A stretch of 64,000 nt of DNA from Flavobacteriales bacterium (GTDB lineage: Bacteria > Bacteroidota > Bacteroidia > NS11-12g > UBA9320). This document shows, in pieces, positions 8,407-16,419 of the stretch. The stretch spans positions 438,103 through 502,102 of the forward strand of contig JACJZU010000004.1 of assembly GCA_020635435.1 (NCBI GenBank). The letters run 5' to 3'. The notes below the pieces were generated by a model. The model searched no databases. It had not been told where the DNA came from and saw only the letters and a list, made by a program, of their open reading frames with translations. How positions within the stretch are numbered: position 1 is the first letter of the stretch; the number at the start of each line of letters is the position of its first letter. Both the position numbers and the translations under genes were made by a program.

Positions 8407-9786
8407 TCAAGGTAAATAAAAATAGTTGTCCAGGAAATTCCCTGCGATAAAGAGCATGATCAAGCAGATACCTCCAAGTATTCCGGGTAAGTAACTTTTA
8501 TCGATCTTGATCAAGTTCGGATTTAGGAAAGCTATTAGAATAAATGGGATGAACACAGATAAATACCTTCCTTGAAAACCGAAAATGTAGTTGGCTCCAA
8601 CTGCCGAAATCAAAAGGAATCCACCGATCACGGCACCCATATTTGCCAAGGTCAATCCACCAATGATCCCGGATGCCTTATAAATCAACCGGGGTCGCTC
8701 AACAGCAGAGACCAATAGGAGTAAAAGATACCAGCCAAGTACCTGTATATCCGGCAAAAGAGTGTAGCTATAGCCAAATCTGCCCACCATTCCGATCAAC
8801 CAGGTTTTACCCTGAACAGCAATGTTCTTGAACATCAGCATTACTAGGCCGATGGGATCCTGAAGGTGGAATTTCAGGTTTTCCATTTGGTTGAAATAGA
8901 AGTCCCGTTGGAAGATGCCGAATGCCTCTTTGGGTATATCCTTGGAATTGAGATATGTGGACCACAACCAACCCGGTAAAAAGGAGGCTATTAACAAACC
9001 TCCGATCATTGCCCAGAACATAGATCTCTCCTTGAATCGACGCATAGGAATAGCCAGAGCCGTGAAGTAAAGCAGGAAATAACCGTCCTTAGTAAACCGT
9101 TGCGCAAATGCAAGTCCTACGAAGAGTAGCACATGTTTCCAATTGAGACTGACATCTTCAAGGCAGTATTTCAGCACAAAAGCGAGATAGAGGAACAAAA
9201 GGGCATTGGTCAAACCATCATAGCTAACTGATGCCGCCTGGTAAAGTGTCATGGGCAGTAAAGCAGATACAAATAGGATCGGTTTAAATCCGGCCGGAAT
9301 TTTTTGGAGGGCTATAAACACGAGAGCTAAATAGCCAAAAAGAGAAAACACGCGGGACCAATAGCCTATTTCCAAAATACTTTTTCCCGATTTCCGAGCT
9401 AACCAGATCCCTATAGAAGCCGGAATATATCCCACCGGGAGCAGCGTTGAACTCACTCTCGGCATAATTTGTCCGCTATTCGGTTTGATCTTCCTGTTCT
9501 CTACCGATTTTATATACTTCCGATCTAGTTTTCGGCCTTCACGGTAAGGAAATCCCTGAAAACTCATCACGGTATTGAACAACTCCGGAGGCAATACAAG
9601 CCCGGCCTTGCCATCCTCATAGGTCGGTCCCAGTTGTCCGGTGGACATGGCGTAGGCATTGAAAAAGTGGCGGTCCTCATCGTTGCTTTGCCAGGGCGGG
9701 TTGATGTAGGCGAAGCGTACACCCATCCAAAGACCTACGATCAGAAACAGATAGGGATAATCTAAAAAGCGTTTGAAAGTATTCAT
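8407..9786 (-). CDS. DUF2142-type polytopic membrane protein
   Basis: A 459-residue integral membrane protein with about a dozen hydrophobic helices. After the first helix it has the periplasmic motif NPPWQSNDEDRHFFNAYAMS, matching the acidic PP-x-DE-x-HF motif of DUF2142 proteins, which resemble GT-C glycosyltransferases. A role as a polyprenyl-phosphate-sugar-dependent transferase in surface glycan assembly is inferred from fold and neighbourhood only. The start ATG overlaps the stop of the upstream TPR gene by one base, so the two are likely translationally coupled. Confidence 0.7.
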   Translation of the reverse strand: MNTFKRFLDYPYLFLIVGLWMGVRFAYINPPWQSNDEDRHFFNAYAMSTGQLGPTYEDGKAGLVLPPELFNTVMSFQGFPYREGRKLDRKYIKSVENRKIKPNSGQIMPRVSSTLLPVGYIPASIGIWLARKSGKSILEIGYWSRVFSLFGYLALVFIALQKIPAGFKPILFVSALLPMTLYQAASVSYDGLTNALLFLYLAFVLKYCLEDVSLNWKHVLLFVGLAFAQRFTKDGYFLLYFTALAIPMRRFKERSMFWAMIGGLLIASFLPGWLWSTYLNSKDIPKEAFGIFQRDFYFNQMENLKFHLQDPIGLVMLMFKNIAVQGKTWLIGMVGRFGYSYTLLPDIQVLGWYLLLLLVSAVERPRLIYKASGIIGGLTLANMGAVIGGFLLISAVGANYIFGFQGRYLSVFIPFILIAFLNPNLIKIDKSYLPGILGGICLIMLFIAGNFLDNYFYLP

Positions 9787-10574
9787 CAGTTCCCGGTTTG
9801 CGCAGTTAGGTTATTGATCAGGTTTTGGACGTTCTGGTTGTTCGGTTGCAGGGCTGCGGCTTGTCTCAGCACGGTAAGCGCCTGATCCCGCTCGCCCAGC
9901 ATGGCCAGACTGTAGCCGTAATTATAGGCATTGTCGAAATCTCGGGGCTGCAGCTTGTAGGCCTGTTCAAGCCATTTGCGGGCTTCCGGGAAATTGCGGT
10001 ACTGGTTGTACACCACACCGCGCAACCAATACAATTTGGCGTTTTCAAAATTGTCTACTTCGCAGGAATCAGCCAGGGCAAATATTTGGGTTGAATCCAT
10101 ACCTTCTTTTTGAATTTTCTGAGTCAGAGCCGAAACCATAATACTGGCAGCATCAAATTCAATGGCGTTTATCATACCACCGGCACCCAACTCAATGGCT
10201 TTCTTCTGGCATAGAATACAAGAGTCCCAATCTTGTCGCCGAAAATGATAATAGCCTTTTTGCAGCCAAAGTCGTGCGTGATACGGATGCAGGCGTACCT
10301 GTTCGTTCAGCTTTTCCCGTGCCTGATCGAACAGGTCATTCCTTTGCACAGAATCCTGAGTTTTTTGAGCGGAGTCCACCAGTTCAACGCCTTGTTGCCA
10401 GGGATCCTTCACTTCAGGTTTATACCATTGGCCCCAAATAAATAGGAATAGAACAACCACCACAACACTGCTGGCCATGTACAGTTTGTCGCGTTTTACA
10501 GGTTCAGGTGCCTGTGGCCTGGGGGTGGCCTGCTTTTTTACCTTGACCTTCTTTTTTTTGTTGGATGAGCTCAT
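9786..10574 (-). CDS. Membrane-anchored TPR protein
   Basis: A 262-residue protein. The first 30 residues are very Lys-rich and cytoplasmic, followed by one membrane helix (MASSVVVVVLFLFIWGQW, about 33-50) and an outside domain of tetratricopeptide repeats. Repeats include HARLWLQKGYYHFRRQDWDS and AYNYGYSLAMLGERDQALTV, the last being a canonical TPR. It probably scaffolds partner proteins at the inner membrane and may work with the overlapping DUF2142 gene. No enzymatic motif is seen. Confidence 0.7.
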   Translation of the reverse strand: MSSSNKKKKVKVKKQATPRPQAPEPVKRDKLYMASSVVVVVLFLFIWGQWYKPEVKDPWQQGVELVDSAQKTQDSVQRNDLFDQAREKLNEQVRLHPYHARLWLQKGYYHFRRQDWDSCILCQKKAIELGAGGMINAIEFDAASIMVSALTQKIQKEGMDSTQIFALADSCEVDNFENAKLYWLRGVVYNQYRNFPEARKWLEQAYKLQPRDFDNAYNYGYSLAMLGERDQALTVLRQAAALQPNNQNVQNLINNLTAQTGN

Positions 10575-10721
10575 AATGGGTGTGCCTGACGAAAATAGGA
10601 CAATCCAACCAAAAAGCCCCCGTTCACAGGAATTGCAGAACCATTTTCCGTGTAGGAGCCGGATGGTTGTCTCTAATCCCGATCTAGGAGAGAACCGAAA
10701 TAAATTGCATCTTCACGCCGT

Positions 10722-12224
10722 ATGCGAATTTTCCCGGCGAAAAATGAAGGAGGTACTGCGGTAAGAACCCCAAGGATACATTATTTATTGTTGGCTTTAT
10801 ACGCTCTGAGCGGATTGTATCTGCTCCGGAATTTGCAACACCCTTTCCTATGGTTCGATGAGGCTGTTCAGTTTTTTATTTCGAAAGGGAAAGATCCTTT
10901 TTCAGGTGCGGGTACCGGGAGTTGGATGGATCTTTTGCAGTTGAACGCGTATTACAACCTCGATCCGGGTGGTTTTGGTGCACTGTTGCGCTTGTGGTCC
11001 GGTATTTCAGACCATCATATCTGGCTCAGGGCATTGCCTTTCCTGTTTTTCGCACTCAGCATCTTCGCATTTGTAGGCTTGCTGAATTTGTTGACTGCCG
11101 ATCGCACGAGTTCCCTGTTCCTGGGCTTCCTTCCGTTTTTTGTCCCGGCTATGCTAACGGCTGAAGCTTTCGAGATCCGGGCATACAGCATGGAAGTCCT
11201 CAGCTTGATCCTGATCTGCCAGTTACTCGTCCGAGCCAAAACAATATCCAATGCGGGAATTTTCATGTTGAGCACTGCCATAGCCGTTTTGGTAAGCTCG
11301 CGATATTCCGCATTCGTCGATCTGGCTTTAGCTGTGCCCCTCACAGTCGCGATCCTGAGGCAGGATGCAGGCGGCAGGCGCGCTATGCTCCGCGTGTTGC
11401 TCTTCCTGCTTCCGTTGCTTTGTTCGCTGGCTGTGGTGTTCTTTTTTAGTTTCCAATGGCAGAACCCACAGGTCAAGGCTCTTGAATATCTGCCCTATTT
11501 GAAGTACCGGCCCGACATCCTGCTCAAGCCGCACAATCTCATTTATCTGCTTGCCGTTTTTGCAGGGATCCCTCTGTTGATCCGGCATGCCGTCCGCAAA
11601 GGGGATCGGGGCTGGTTGCGCATCTTGCTCTATGTTTTCATGCTCAATTTGGTGTTCCTGGTCTTGTCTTTCAGCGGTCATCACCCCTGGGACGCCGGAA
11701 GTCACCGAAGTATTTCCATGGTAATGGCCACGGTTCTGGCCTATGCATATCCCCTCCATATGCTTCTCAGGTTTTACGTGCATAAAGACGGAAGGCGGAA
11801 ATATGAATTGCTTGTTCCGGTTCTCGCCGTGATGCTCTACGCGAATCCCAATCTCAACGTTTGGAAGGACAAGCAGGCCAATATTTATAACGACCTCTTT
11901 CTATTGGAATCGGGCTCTTACGATCGGATCTTCGTGGATCCATGGTTTGTGCCTTCCCTGCGCTATACCTACGAATACGACCGAGTCCCGAAGGAGCGCC
12001 TGCCCATTTATCCGGATGTGTTCCGTTTTACGCGAACCTATCATGTGCCTTCCGTATTTCACGGGGAGCCTTTAGAGCAAGAGGTGCTCGATCTCAAAGA
12101 TTTCAGTTCAGGAGATGTGCTCATGGCTTTGAGTCCGGCCAGGCAATTCACGGTGAAAGGTGAAAAGGTGATCTGGGTCCGCATTGGCCAAAGCTCGAAT
12201 TTATGGATGCTGCGGGCCGACTAA
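10722..12224 (+). CDS. GT39/ArnT-like membrane glycosyltransferase
   Basis: A 500-residue polytopic membrane protein. The first periplasmic loop carries FLWFDEAVQFF near residue 46, the acidic Asp-Glu motif of GT-C enzymes that use polyprenyl-phosphate sugars, followed by hydrophobic helices and a ~120-residue C-terminal soluble part. It is divergent from the TPR/DUF2142 pair, separated by 147 bases. The start is uncertain: the reading begins at MRIFPAKNEGG, but the hydrophobic part starts only at residue ~20. The acceptor cannot be read from sequence. Confidence 0.65.
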   Translation: MRIFPAKNEGGTAVRTPRIHYLLLALYALSGLYLLRNLQHPFLWFDEAVQFFISKGKDPFSGAGTGSWMDLLQLNAYYNLDPGGFGALLRLWSGISDHHIWLRALPFLFFALSIFAFVGLLNLLTADRTSSLFLGFLPFFVPAMLTAEAFEIRAYSMEVLSLILICQLLVRAKTISNAGIFMLSTAIAVLVSSRYSAFVDLALAVPLTVAILRQDAGGRRAMLRVLLFLLPLLCSLAVVFFFSFQWQNPQVKALEYLPYLKYRPDILLKPHNLIYLLAVFAGIPLLIRHAVRKGDRGWLRILLYVFMLNLVFLVLSFSGHHPWDAGSHRSISMVMATVLAYAYPLHMLLRFYVHKDGRRKYELLVPVLAVMLYANPNLNVWKDKQANIYNDLFLLESGSYDRIFVDPWFVPSLRYTYEYDRVPKERLPIYPDVFRFTRTYHVPSVFHGEPLEQEVLDLKDFSSGDVLMALSPARQFTVKGEKVIWVRIGQSSNLWMLRAD

Positions 12225-12253
12225 TTGGCAGTTTTCAGCTAGTTTTACCAACC

Positions 12254-14227
12254 ATGCGCTTCTTAGGGTTCTTTCTATTATCGATCTTATCGCTAACAGC
12301 GCTTTATGCGCAGGGCGACGATCCGTATCTCGATTCTCTGCTTCGGGTCACAACTTCTTCCAAACAGGATACGACACGGATCAATGCAGCACTGAAGTGG
12401 GTGAGTTTCATGGAAACGCAGGATTTTGATGCGGCATTCAAAAAGGCCACCTGGGCACTTGAGCGCTCAAAAAAGATCGGTTACCACAGCGGGATACTGG
12501 ATGCCTGGTTGGCACTATCCAGTATGCATTATGAAAATCTCCGGGGGGATATCATGCTCTTATATGCCGATTCGGTCCTTAACTATAAAGCATACCCCCT
12601 TAAACGTGAAACCCAGGGTTGGGCGCTGAATATGCAGGGGATCGGATATTATATCCAACAGAGGAATGTAGATGCCCTTAAATCCTGGATCAAGGCCCTG
12701 GATTTTGTGGAGGAGGATGACGCGGCCGGCCTGCTTTCCAATATCGGCAACATTTACCTGAGCAGTGGTGAGAACGATGATGCCATTGAATACTATTTGA
12801 AGGCCATTAAGCTTAACGAGCAAAGCAGAGACTTTACCTTCTTGACCATCAATCACATGAATGTGGCGCGCTGCTACAAATTCACGGATACACTATTCCT
12901 GCATCACTTGAACAAAGCCATCTCGTATGCCCGGCTTGCCGGTTATACCCGTATGTTACCGGAGGCATTTGGAGATGCGGTCCGGTATTATGCGGACAAC
13001 AATCAATTCGAGCAGGCAGCTAATTATCTCGACTCAATTGTGCTGGTAGGAGAAAGTGATCCGGAATATGCAGCAGCCATTCAGTCGTCCGTTTTGGCCA
13101 GGTATAGGTTCAAATTGGCCTCTTTCAAGCAAGACAGCTCGGTAGCCGAACTCGATGTGCGGTTTGGGAATGAGCCGGTCAGATCCTTGCTGGAGATGGC
13201 GCGGGATGTTTATGAGGATCAATTGAACACATCGGAACCTTCAGATTACAACAACCGAATGCATTGCCACAAGGATCTTGCAGAGATCTATACCCGATTG
13301 GGAGAATTCGGGAAAGCTGTGGAGCATTACAAGGGTATGCAGCAGTATGAGGATTCGCTCGATCAGGGTAAGGCACAATTTCTTTTGAAAGCACACGAAA
13401 TGGAGATGGAGGAATTGGAAGAAGCAGCGCGAAGGGAAGAACAGGAACGCGAACGTATGCAACAGCGGAGTCGATTGACCCTGGCCTTGGCAGGTTCCGG
13501 GATGTTGGTATTAGTTGCATTGGGTCTGATTACGCGTTTGAACTATGTGCGTCGGTCGAGGAAGGCCATTCAAAAAGAAAAAGACCGGTCGGAAGAATTG
13601 CTCCTGAACATTTTGCCGGCGGAGATAGCAGAGGAATTGAAGTCGAAAGGAGCTGCTGATGCCCGCAATTATGATCTGGTGACCATCCTGTTCACCGACT
13701 TCAAGCAATTCACGCAAACTTCCGAGCTTTTAACCGCATCGGAACTCGTTTCGGAACTCGATGTGTGTTTCAAGGCTTTTGACCGTATCTGCGAAAAATA
13801 TAGGATCGAGAAGATCAAGACCATAGGTGACTCGTACATGGCTGCGGGAGGGTTGCCTGTACCATCGGAGGATTCGGTTCGGAATACGGTATTGGCCGGA
13901 CTGGAAATGGCGGATTTCATGATCAAGAGGAAACTGAAGGTGGAAGGACAAGGAAATCCGACGTTTGAAATGCGTGTGGGTATCCACACCGGACCGGTTG
14001 TGGCGGGCATTGTGGGGGTGAAGAAATTCCAATACGATATTTGGGGGGATACGGTAAATACAGCGAGCCGTATGGAGAGCCATGGAGAAGTAGGTAAAGT
14101 GAATATCAGTGATACGACCTATAGCATGCTTCAGAATGATCCTGATTTTGTATTCCTGGCACGTGAACAAGTCGATGTGAAAGGCAAAGGGATGATGCAA
14201 ATGTGGTTCGTTTCGCAGAAGGCTTAG
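12254..14227 (+). CDS. TPR sensor with C-terminal class III adenylate cyclase
   Basis: 657 residues from the start MRFLGFFLLSILSLTALYAQ, which is a signal peptide; an in-frame ATG 51 bases upstream would spoil it. A periplasmic region of TPR-like repeats (to about residue 385) ends in a Glu/Arg-rich coiled coil, then one membrane helix (~407-428) and a class III nucleotide cyclase domain (~470-655). Metal-binding Asp482 (LFTDF) and Asp526 (TIGDS), substrate-selecting Lys522 and Asp595 (YDIWGD), and transition-state Asn602 and Arg606 are all present. The Lys/Asp pair marks ATP rather than GTP as substrate, so cAMP is the expected product. It lies on the same strand 29 bases after the GT39-like gene. 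Confidence 0.86.
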   Translation: MRFLGFFLLSILSLTALYAQGDDPYLDSLLRVTTSSKQDTTRINAALKWVSFMETQDFDAAFKKATWALERSKKIGYHSGILDAWLALSSMHYENLRGDIMLLYADSVLNYKAYPLKRETQGWALNMQGIGYYIQQRNVDALKSWIKALDFVEEDDAAGLLSNIGNIYLSSGENDDAIEYYLKAIKLNEQSRDFTFLTINHMNVARCYKFTDTLFLHHLNKAISYARLAGYTRMLPEAFGDAVRYYADNNQFEQAANYLDSIVLVGESDPEYAAAIQSSVLARYRFKLASFKQDSSVAELDVRFGNEPVRSLLEMARDVYEDQLNTSEPSDYNNRMHCHKDLAEIYTRLGEFGKAVEHYKGMQQYEDSLDQGKAQFLLKAHEMEMEELEEAARREEQERERMQQRSRLTLALAGSGMLVLVALGLITRLNYVRRSRKAIQKEKDRSEELLLNILPAEIAEELKSKGAADARNYDLVTILFTDFKQFTQTSELLTASELVSELDVCFKAFDRICEKYRIEKIKTIGDSYMAAGGLPVPSEDSVRNTVLAGLEMADFMIKRKLKVEGQGNPTFEMRVGIHTGPVVAGIVGVKKFQYDIWGDTVNTASRMESHGEVGKVNISDTTYSMLQNDPDFVFLAREQVDVKGKGMMQMWFVSQKA

Positions 14228-14285
14228 CGAGCCGGGAATGCCTTCATCAATCCGGTCTTCAGCGTCCTTTGCTGCGGTTTTTTTT

Positions 14286-14885
14286 CACCACAGAGCACAC
14301 AGATGAACACGGATCTTGCACGGATTGGAGCTGTGATCTGTGATTAATCTGTGTAGTTCTGTGTAATCTGTGGTGCCCCTTTGCTGCGTTTTATTTTTCA
14401 CCACAGATCACACAGATGAACACGGATCTTGCACAGATTGGTGACGTGATCTGTGTTTTAATCTGTGTAGTTCTGTGTAATCTGTGGTGCCCTTATGCCG
14501 CTGTAAATTTTTACCACAGATCACACAGATGAACACAGATCTTGCACAGATTGGTGACGTGATCTGTGTTTTAATCTGTGTAGTTCTGTGTAATCTGTGG
14601 TGCCCTTATGCCGCTGTAAATTTTTACCACAGATCACACAGATGAACACAGATCTTGCACAGATTGGTGACGTGATCTGTGTTTTAATCTGTGTAGTTCT
14701 GTGTAATCTGTGGTGCCCTTATGCCGCTGTAACTTTTCACCACAGATCACACAGATGAACACGGATTTTGCACAGATTGGAGATGTGATCTGTGTTTAAT
14801 CTGTGTAGTTCTGTGTAATCTGTGGTGCACCTATGCTGCTGTATCTTTTTACCACAGATCACACAGATGCACACGGATTTTGGAT
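14286..14885. repeat. Tandem array A of a ~113-bp repeat (five full copies plus one truncated)
   Basis: Copies start near 14286, 14399, 14513, 14626, 14738 and 14851, a period of 112-114 bases. Each has a ~90-base core beginning (C)ACCACAGATCACACAG and ending CTGTGTAATCTGTGGTG, joined by a ~23-base linker (CCCTTATGCCGCTGTAA type). The core's ends are inverted repeats, so each copy can form a long hairpin, and internal short motifs such as ACACAGAT, GCACAGAT and ATCTGTGT recur. Copies 3 and 4 are almost identical, which suggests recent expansion. The sixth copy is cut off near 14885, just before the GNAT toxin gene. There are no unique spacers, so this is not a CRISPR array. Confidence 0.93.
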
Positions 14886-14937
14886 AGAAACGAGACCTGA
14901 TCCGCAAACTTCTGAGTGGTTTGACTTGCCTTTTTAA

Positions 14938-15429
14938 TCAGATTATCTGTCTGATCGTATTCATAGGAAGAAACATTTTCTCGCTATCGGGCAATTGCCG
15001 GAAACCATATTTTAAGTAGAAGTTCACTGCATATTCATTGATCGGGCTCACCACTACAGCCATAGCCCCGATACTTTGTTCGGATAAGGTAAATGCTCTA
15101 AAAAGAGCGTCCAATAGCAGGTGCTCTCCTAATCCCGTTCCTTTTGCAGTTAAGTCTCTTGCTAATCGACCCAAAAGAACGACTGGAGCATTGTAATTAG
15201 AAGGAACTGCTTTAATGAATTTTTCAGGGATCTGTTCTCTGCCGAGGCTTTGGCTTGACAGCGTGTAGTATCCGATCACATTGTTACCTGGATCCGTTGC
15301 TACGAAACATATAGCCAGTTTCTTCCGTATATCCTGACTAACTTGTTTTTGGATATAATGATCGAGTTGTGGCTCTTCACAATGAAACGCCTTTCGGTTA
15401 TGGGACTTGTCCAGGATGACTATATCCAA
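14938..15429 (-). CDS. GNAT-family toxin of a DUF1778 toxin-antitoxin pair (TacT-like)
   Basis: A 163-residue GCN5-related N-acetyltransferase. The acetyl-CoA loop region reads LARDLTAKGTGLGEHLLLDA, and the conserved C-terminal FYLKYGF carries the tyrosine used as general acid. Such toxins, when paired with a DUF1778 antitoxin, acetylate the amino group of charged tRNAs and stop translation. It starts 2 bases after the stop of the antitoxin gene, the usual TacA-TacT order. The whole module sits between two blocks of the ~113-bp repeat. The tRNA target cannot be predicted. Confidence 0.88.
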   Translation of the reverse strand: MDIVILDKSHNRKAFHCEEPQLDHYIQKQVSQDIRKKLAICFVATDPGNNVIGYYTLSSQSLGREQIPEKFIKAVPSNYNAPVVLLGRLARDLTAKGTGLGEHLLLDALFRAFTLSEQSIGAMAVVVSPINEYAVNFYLKYGFRQLPDSEKMFLPMNTIRQII

Positions 15430-15431
15430 CT

Positions 15432-15713
15432 TCAGGCTTTTTTTGATTTATATCTTTTGGCAGCCTCAATCAAATTTTGATTAGGTTTAAAATTTCCGAA
15501 AGCGGCCTCAAAGAATATCGTTCGATCTTTTTCTGAGACAAGGATCCTGTCATTTTGTGCAACGATCTCTTCTGCTTTTTGCTTCACTACTCGGACGATG
15601 AAGCTACTGAATGATTTGTCTCCACTTATTTTTTGTGCTCTTCTGAAAATTCTTTTGTCTGCAGAGCTAACTCTGATCTCGATTCGCTCGTCCTTACTCA
15701 AATGTGCATCCAT
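15432..15713 (-). CDS. DUF1778 ribbon-helix-helix antitoxin (TacA-like)
   Basis: 93 residues from MDAHLSKDERIEIRVSSADK. The open frame continues 55 codons further upstream, but that part is not protein-like and would include the promoter, so this internal ATG is preferred. The N-terminal segment ERIEIRVSSADKRIFRRAQ is the DNA-binding ribbon-helix-helix of DUF1778 proteins; the C-terminal FEAAFGNFKPNQNLIEAAKR is the toxin-neutralising tail. It should bind and inhibit the GNAT toxin encoded 2 bases downstream and repress its own operon. Confidence 0.87.
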   Translation of the reverse strand: MDAHLSKDERIEIRVSSADKRIFRRAQKISGDKSFSSFIVRVVKQKAEEIVAQNDRILVSEKDRTIFFEAAFGNFKPNQNLIEAAKRYKSKKA

Positions 15714-15720
15714 GTTGAAA

Positions 15721-15757
15721 TTTGTATGTACAAATGTACGTAAAAAAACCGTACAAA
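15721..15757 (-). promoter_or_regulatory. Promoter and candidate operator of the DUF1778/GNAT operon
   Basis: Upstream of the antitoxin ATG the plus strand has the palindrome TTTGTA-TG-TACAAA at 15721-15734, followed by TGTAC...GTACA, so TTTGTAC-type half-sites occur repeatedly. On the minus strand 15731-15738 reads TACATTTG, matching the -7 consensus TAnnTTTG, with a TTTG about 15 bases further upstream. Half-sites overlapping the promoter are what an autorepressing ribbon-helix-helix antitoxin would bind. Confidence 0.55.
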
Positions 15758-15873
15758 TTAATGTGTCCCACTGTCTCAGACAAAGTTTCTCCGAATCGGA
15801 GACGATGAGTGGTCTTGGTACATTTTTGCAAATCTGAGATAAGTCATGTTGTCCTTTGGCTACGGTTTTTTTT

Positions 15874-16335
15874 ACCACAGATCACACAGATGAACACGGA
15901 TCTTGCACAGATTGAGGACGTAATCTGTGTTTAATCCGTGTAGATCTGCGTAATCTTTGGTGCCCCCGTGTGCCGTATATTTTCACCACAGATCACACAG
16001 ATGAACACGGATTTTACACGGAAACGAGCTGTAATCTGTGTTTAATCTGTGTAGATCTGCGTAATCTGTGGTGCCCCCGTGTGCCGTATCTTTTCACCAC
16101 AGATCACACAGATGAACACGGATTTTACACGGAAACGAGCTGTAATCTGTGTTTAATCTGTGTAGTTCTGTGTAATCTGTGGTGCCTTTAAGCTGCTGTA
16201 TCTTTTTACCACGGATCACACAGATGTACACGGATTTTACGCGGAAACGAGCTGTATTCTGTGTTTAATCTGTGTAGTTCTGTGAAATCTGTGTTGCCCC
16301 TTTGCTGCTGTATCTTTTTACGAAGGATCACATAC
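15874..16335. repeat. Tandem array B of the ~113-bp repeat (four copies plus a decayed end)
   Basis: Copies start near 15874, 15984, 16095 and 16208, with a decayed fragment from about 16320. They are the same family as array A, with the same terminal inverted repeats (ACCACAGATCACACAG / CTGTGTAATCTGTGGTG), but carry an internal variant, ACGGAAACGAGCTGTAATCTG, that the truncated last copy of array A partly shares. The linker before 15874 (CCTTTGGCTACGG) resembles the one before the first copy of array A (CCTTTGCTGCGG). The array ends about 90 bases before recQ. Confidence 0.92.
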
Positions 16336-16419
16336 TTGGATCGATATGTTGCAAACGCAGGCAATTATTCTCCCGGATCGAACCTGTTCGAATGGAATCA
16401 ACTAGCATTGTAAAGGGAA

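Noticed and set aside
15714..15878. Longer form of the DUF1778 antitoxin starting at 15878
   Set aside because: The extra 55 codons cover the promoter and palindromes and are not protein-like; the family begins at the internal ATG at 15713.
15970..16191. Plus-strand ORF of 73 codons with an internal duplication
   Set aside because: It lies wholly inside the 113-bp repeat array; the duplication is the repeat itself and the peptide has no protein-like features.
14286..16335. CRISPR-like repetitive structure
   Set aside because: The repeats are ~90 bases with near-identical ~23-base linkers rather than unique spacers, and no cas genes are present.
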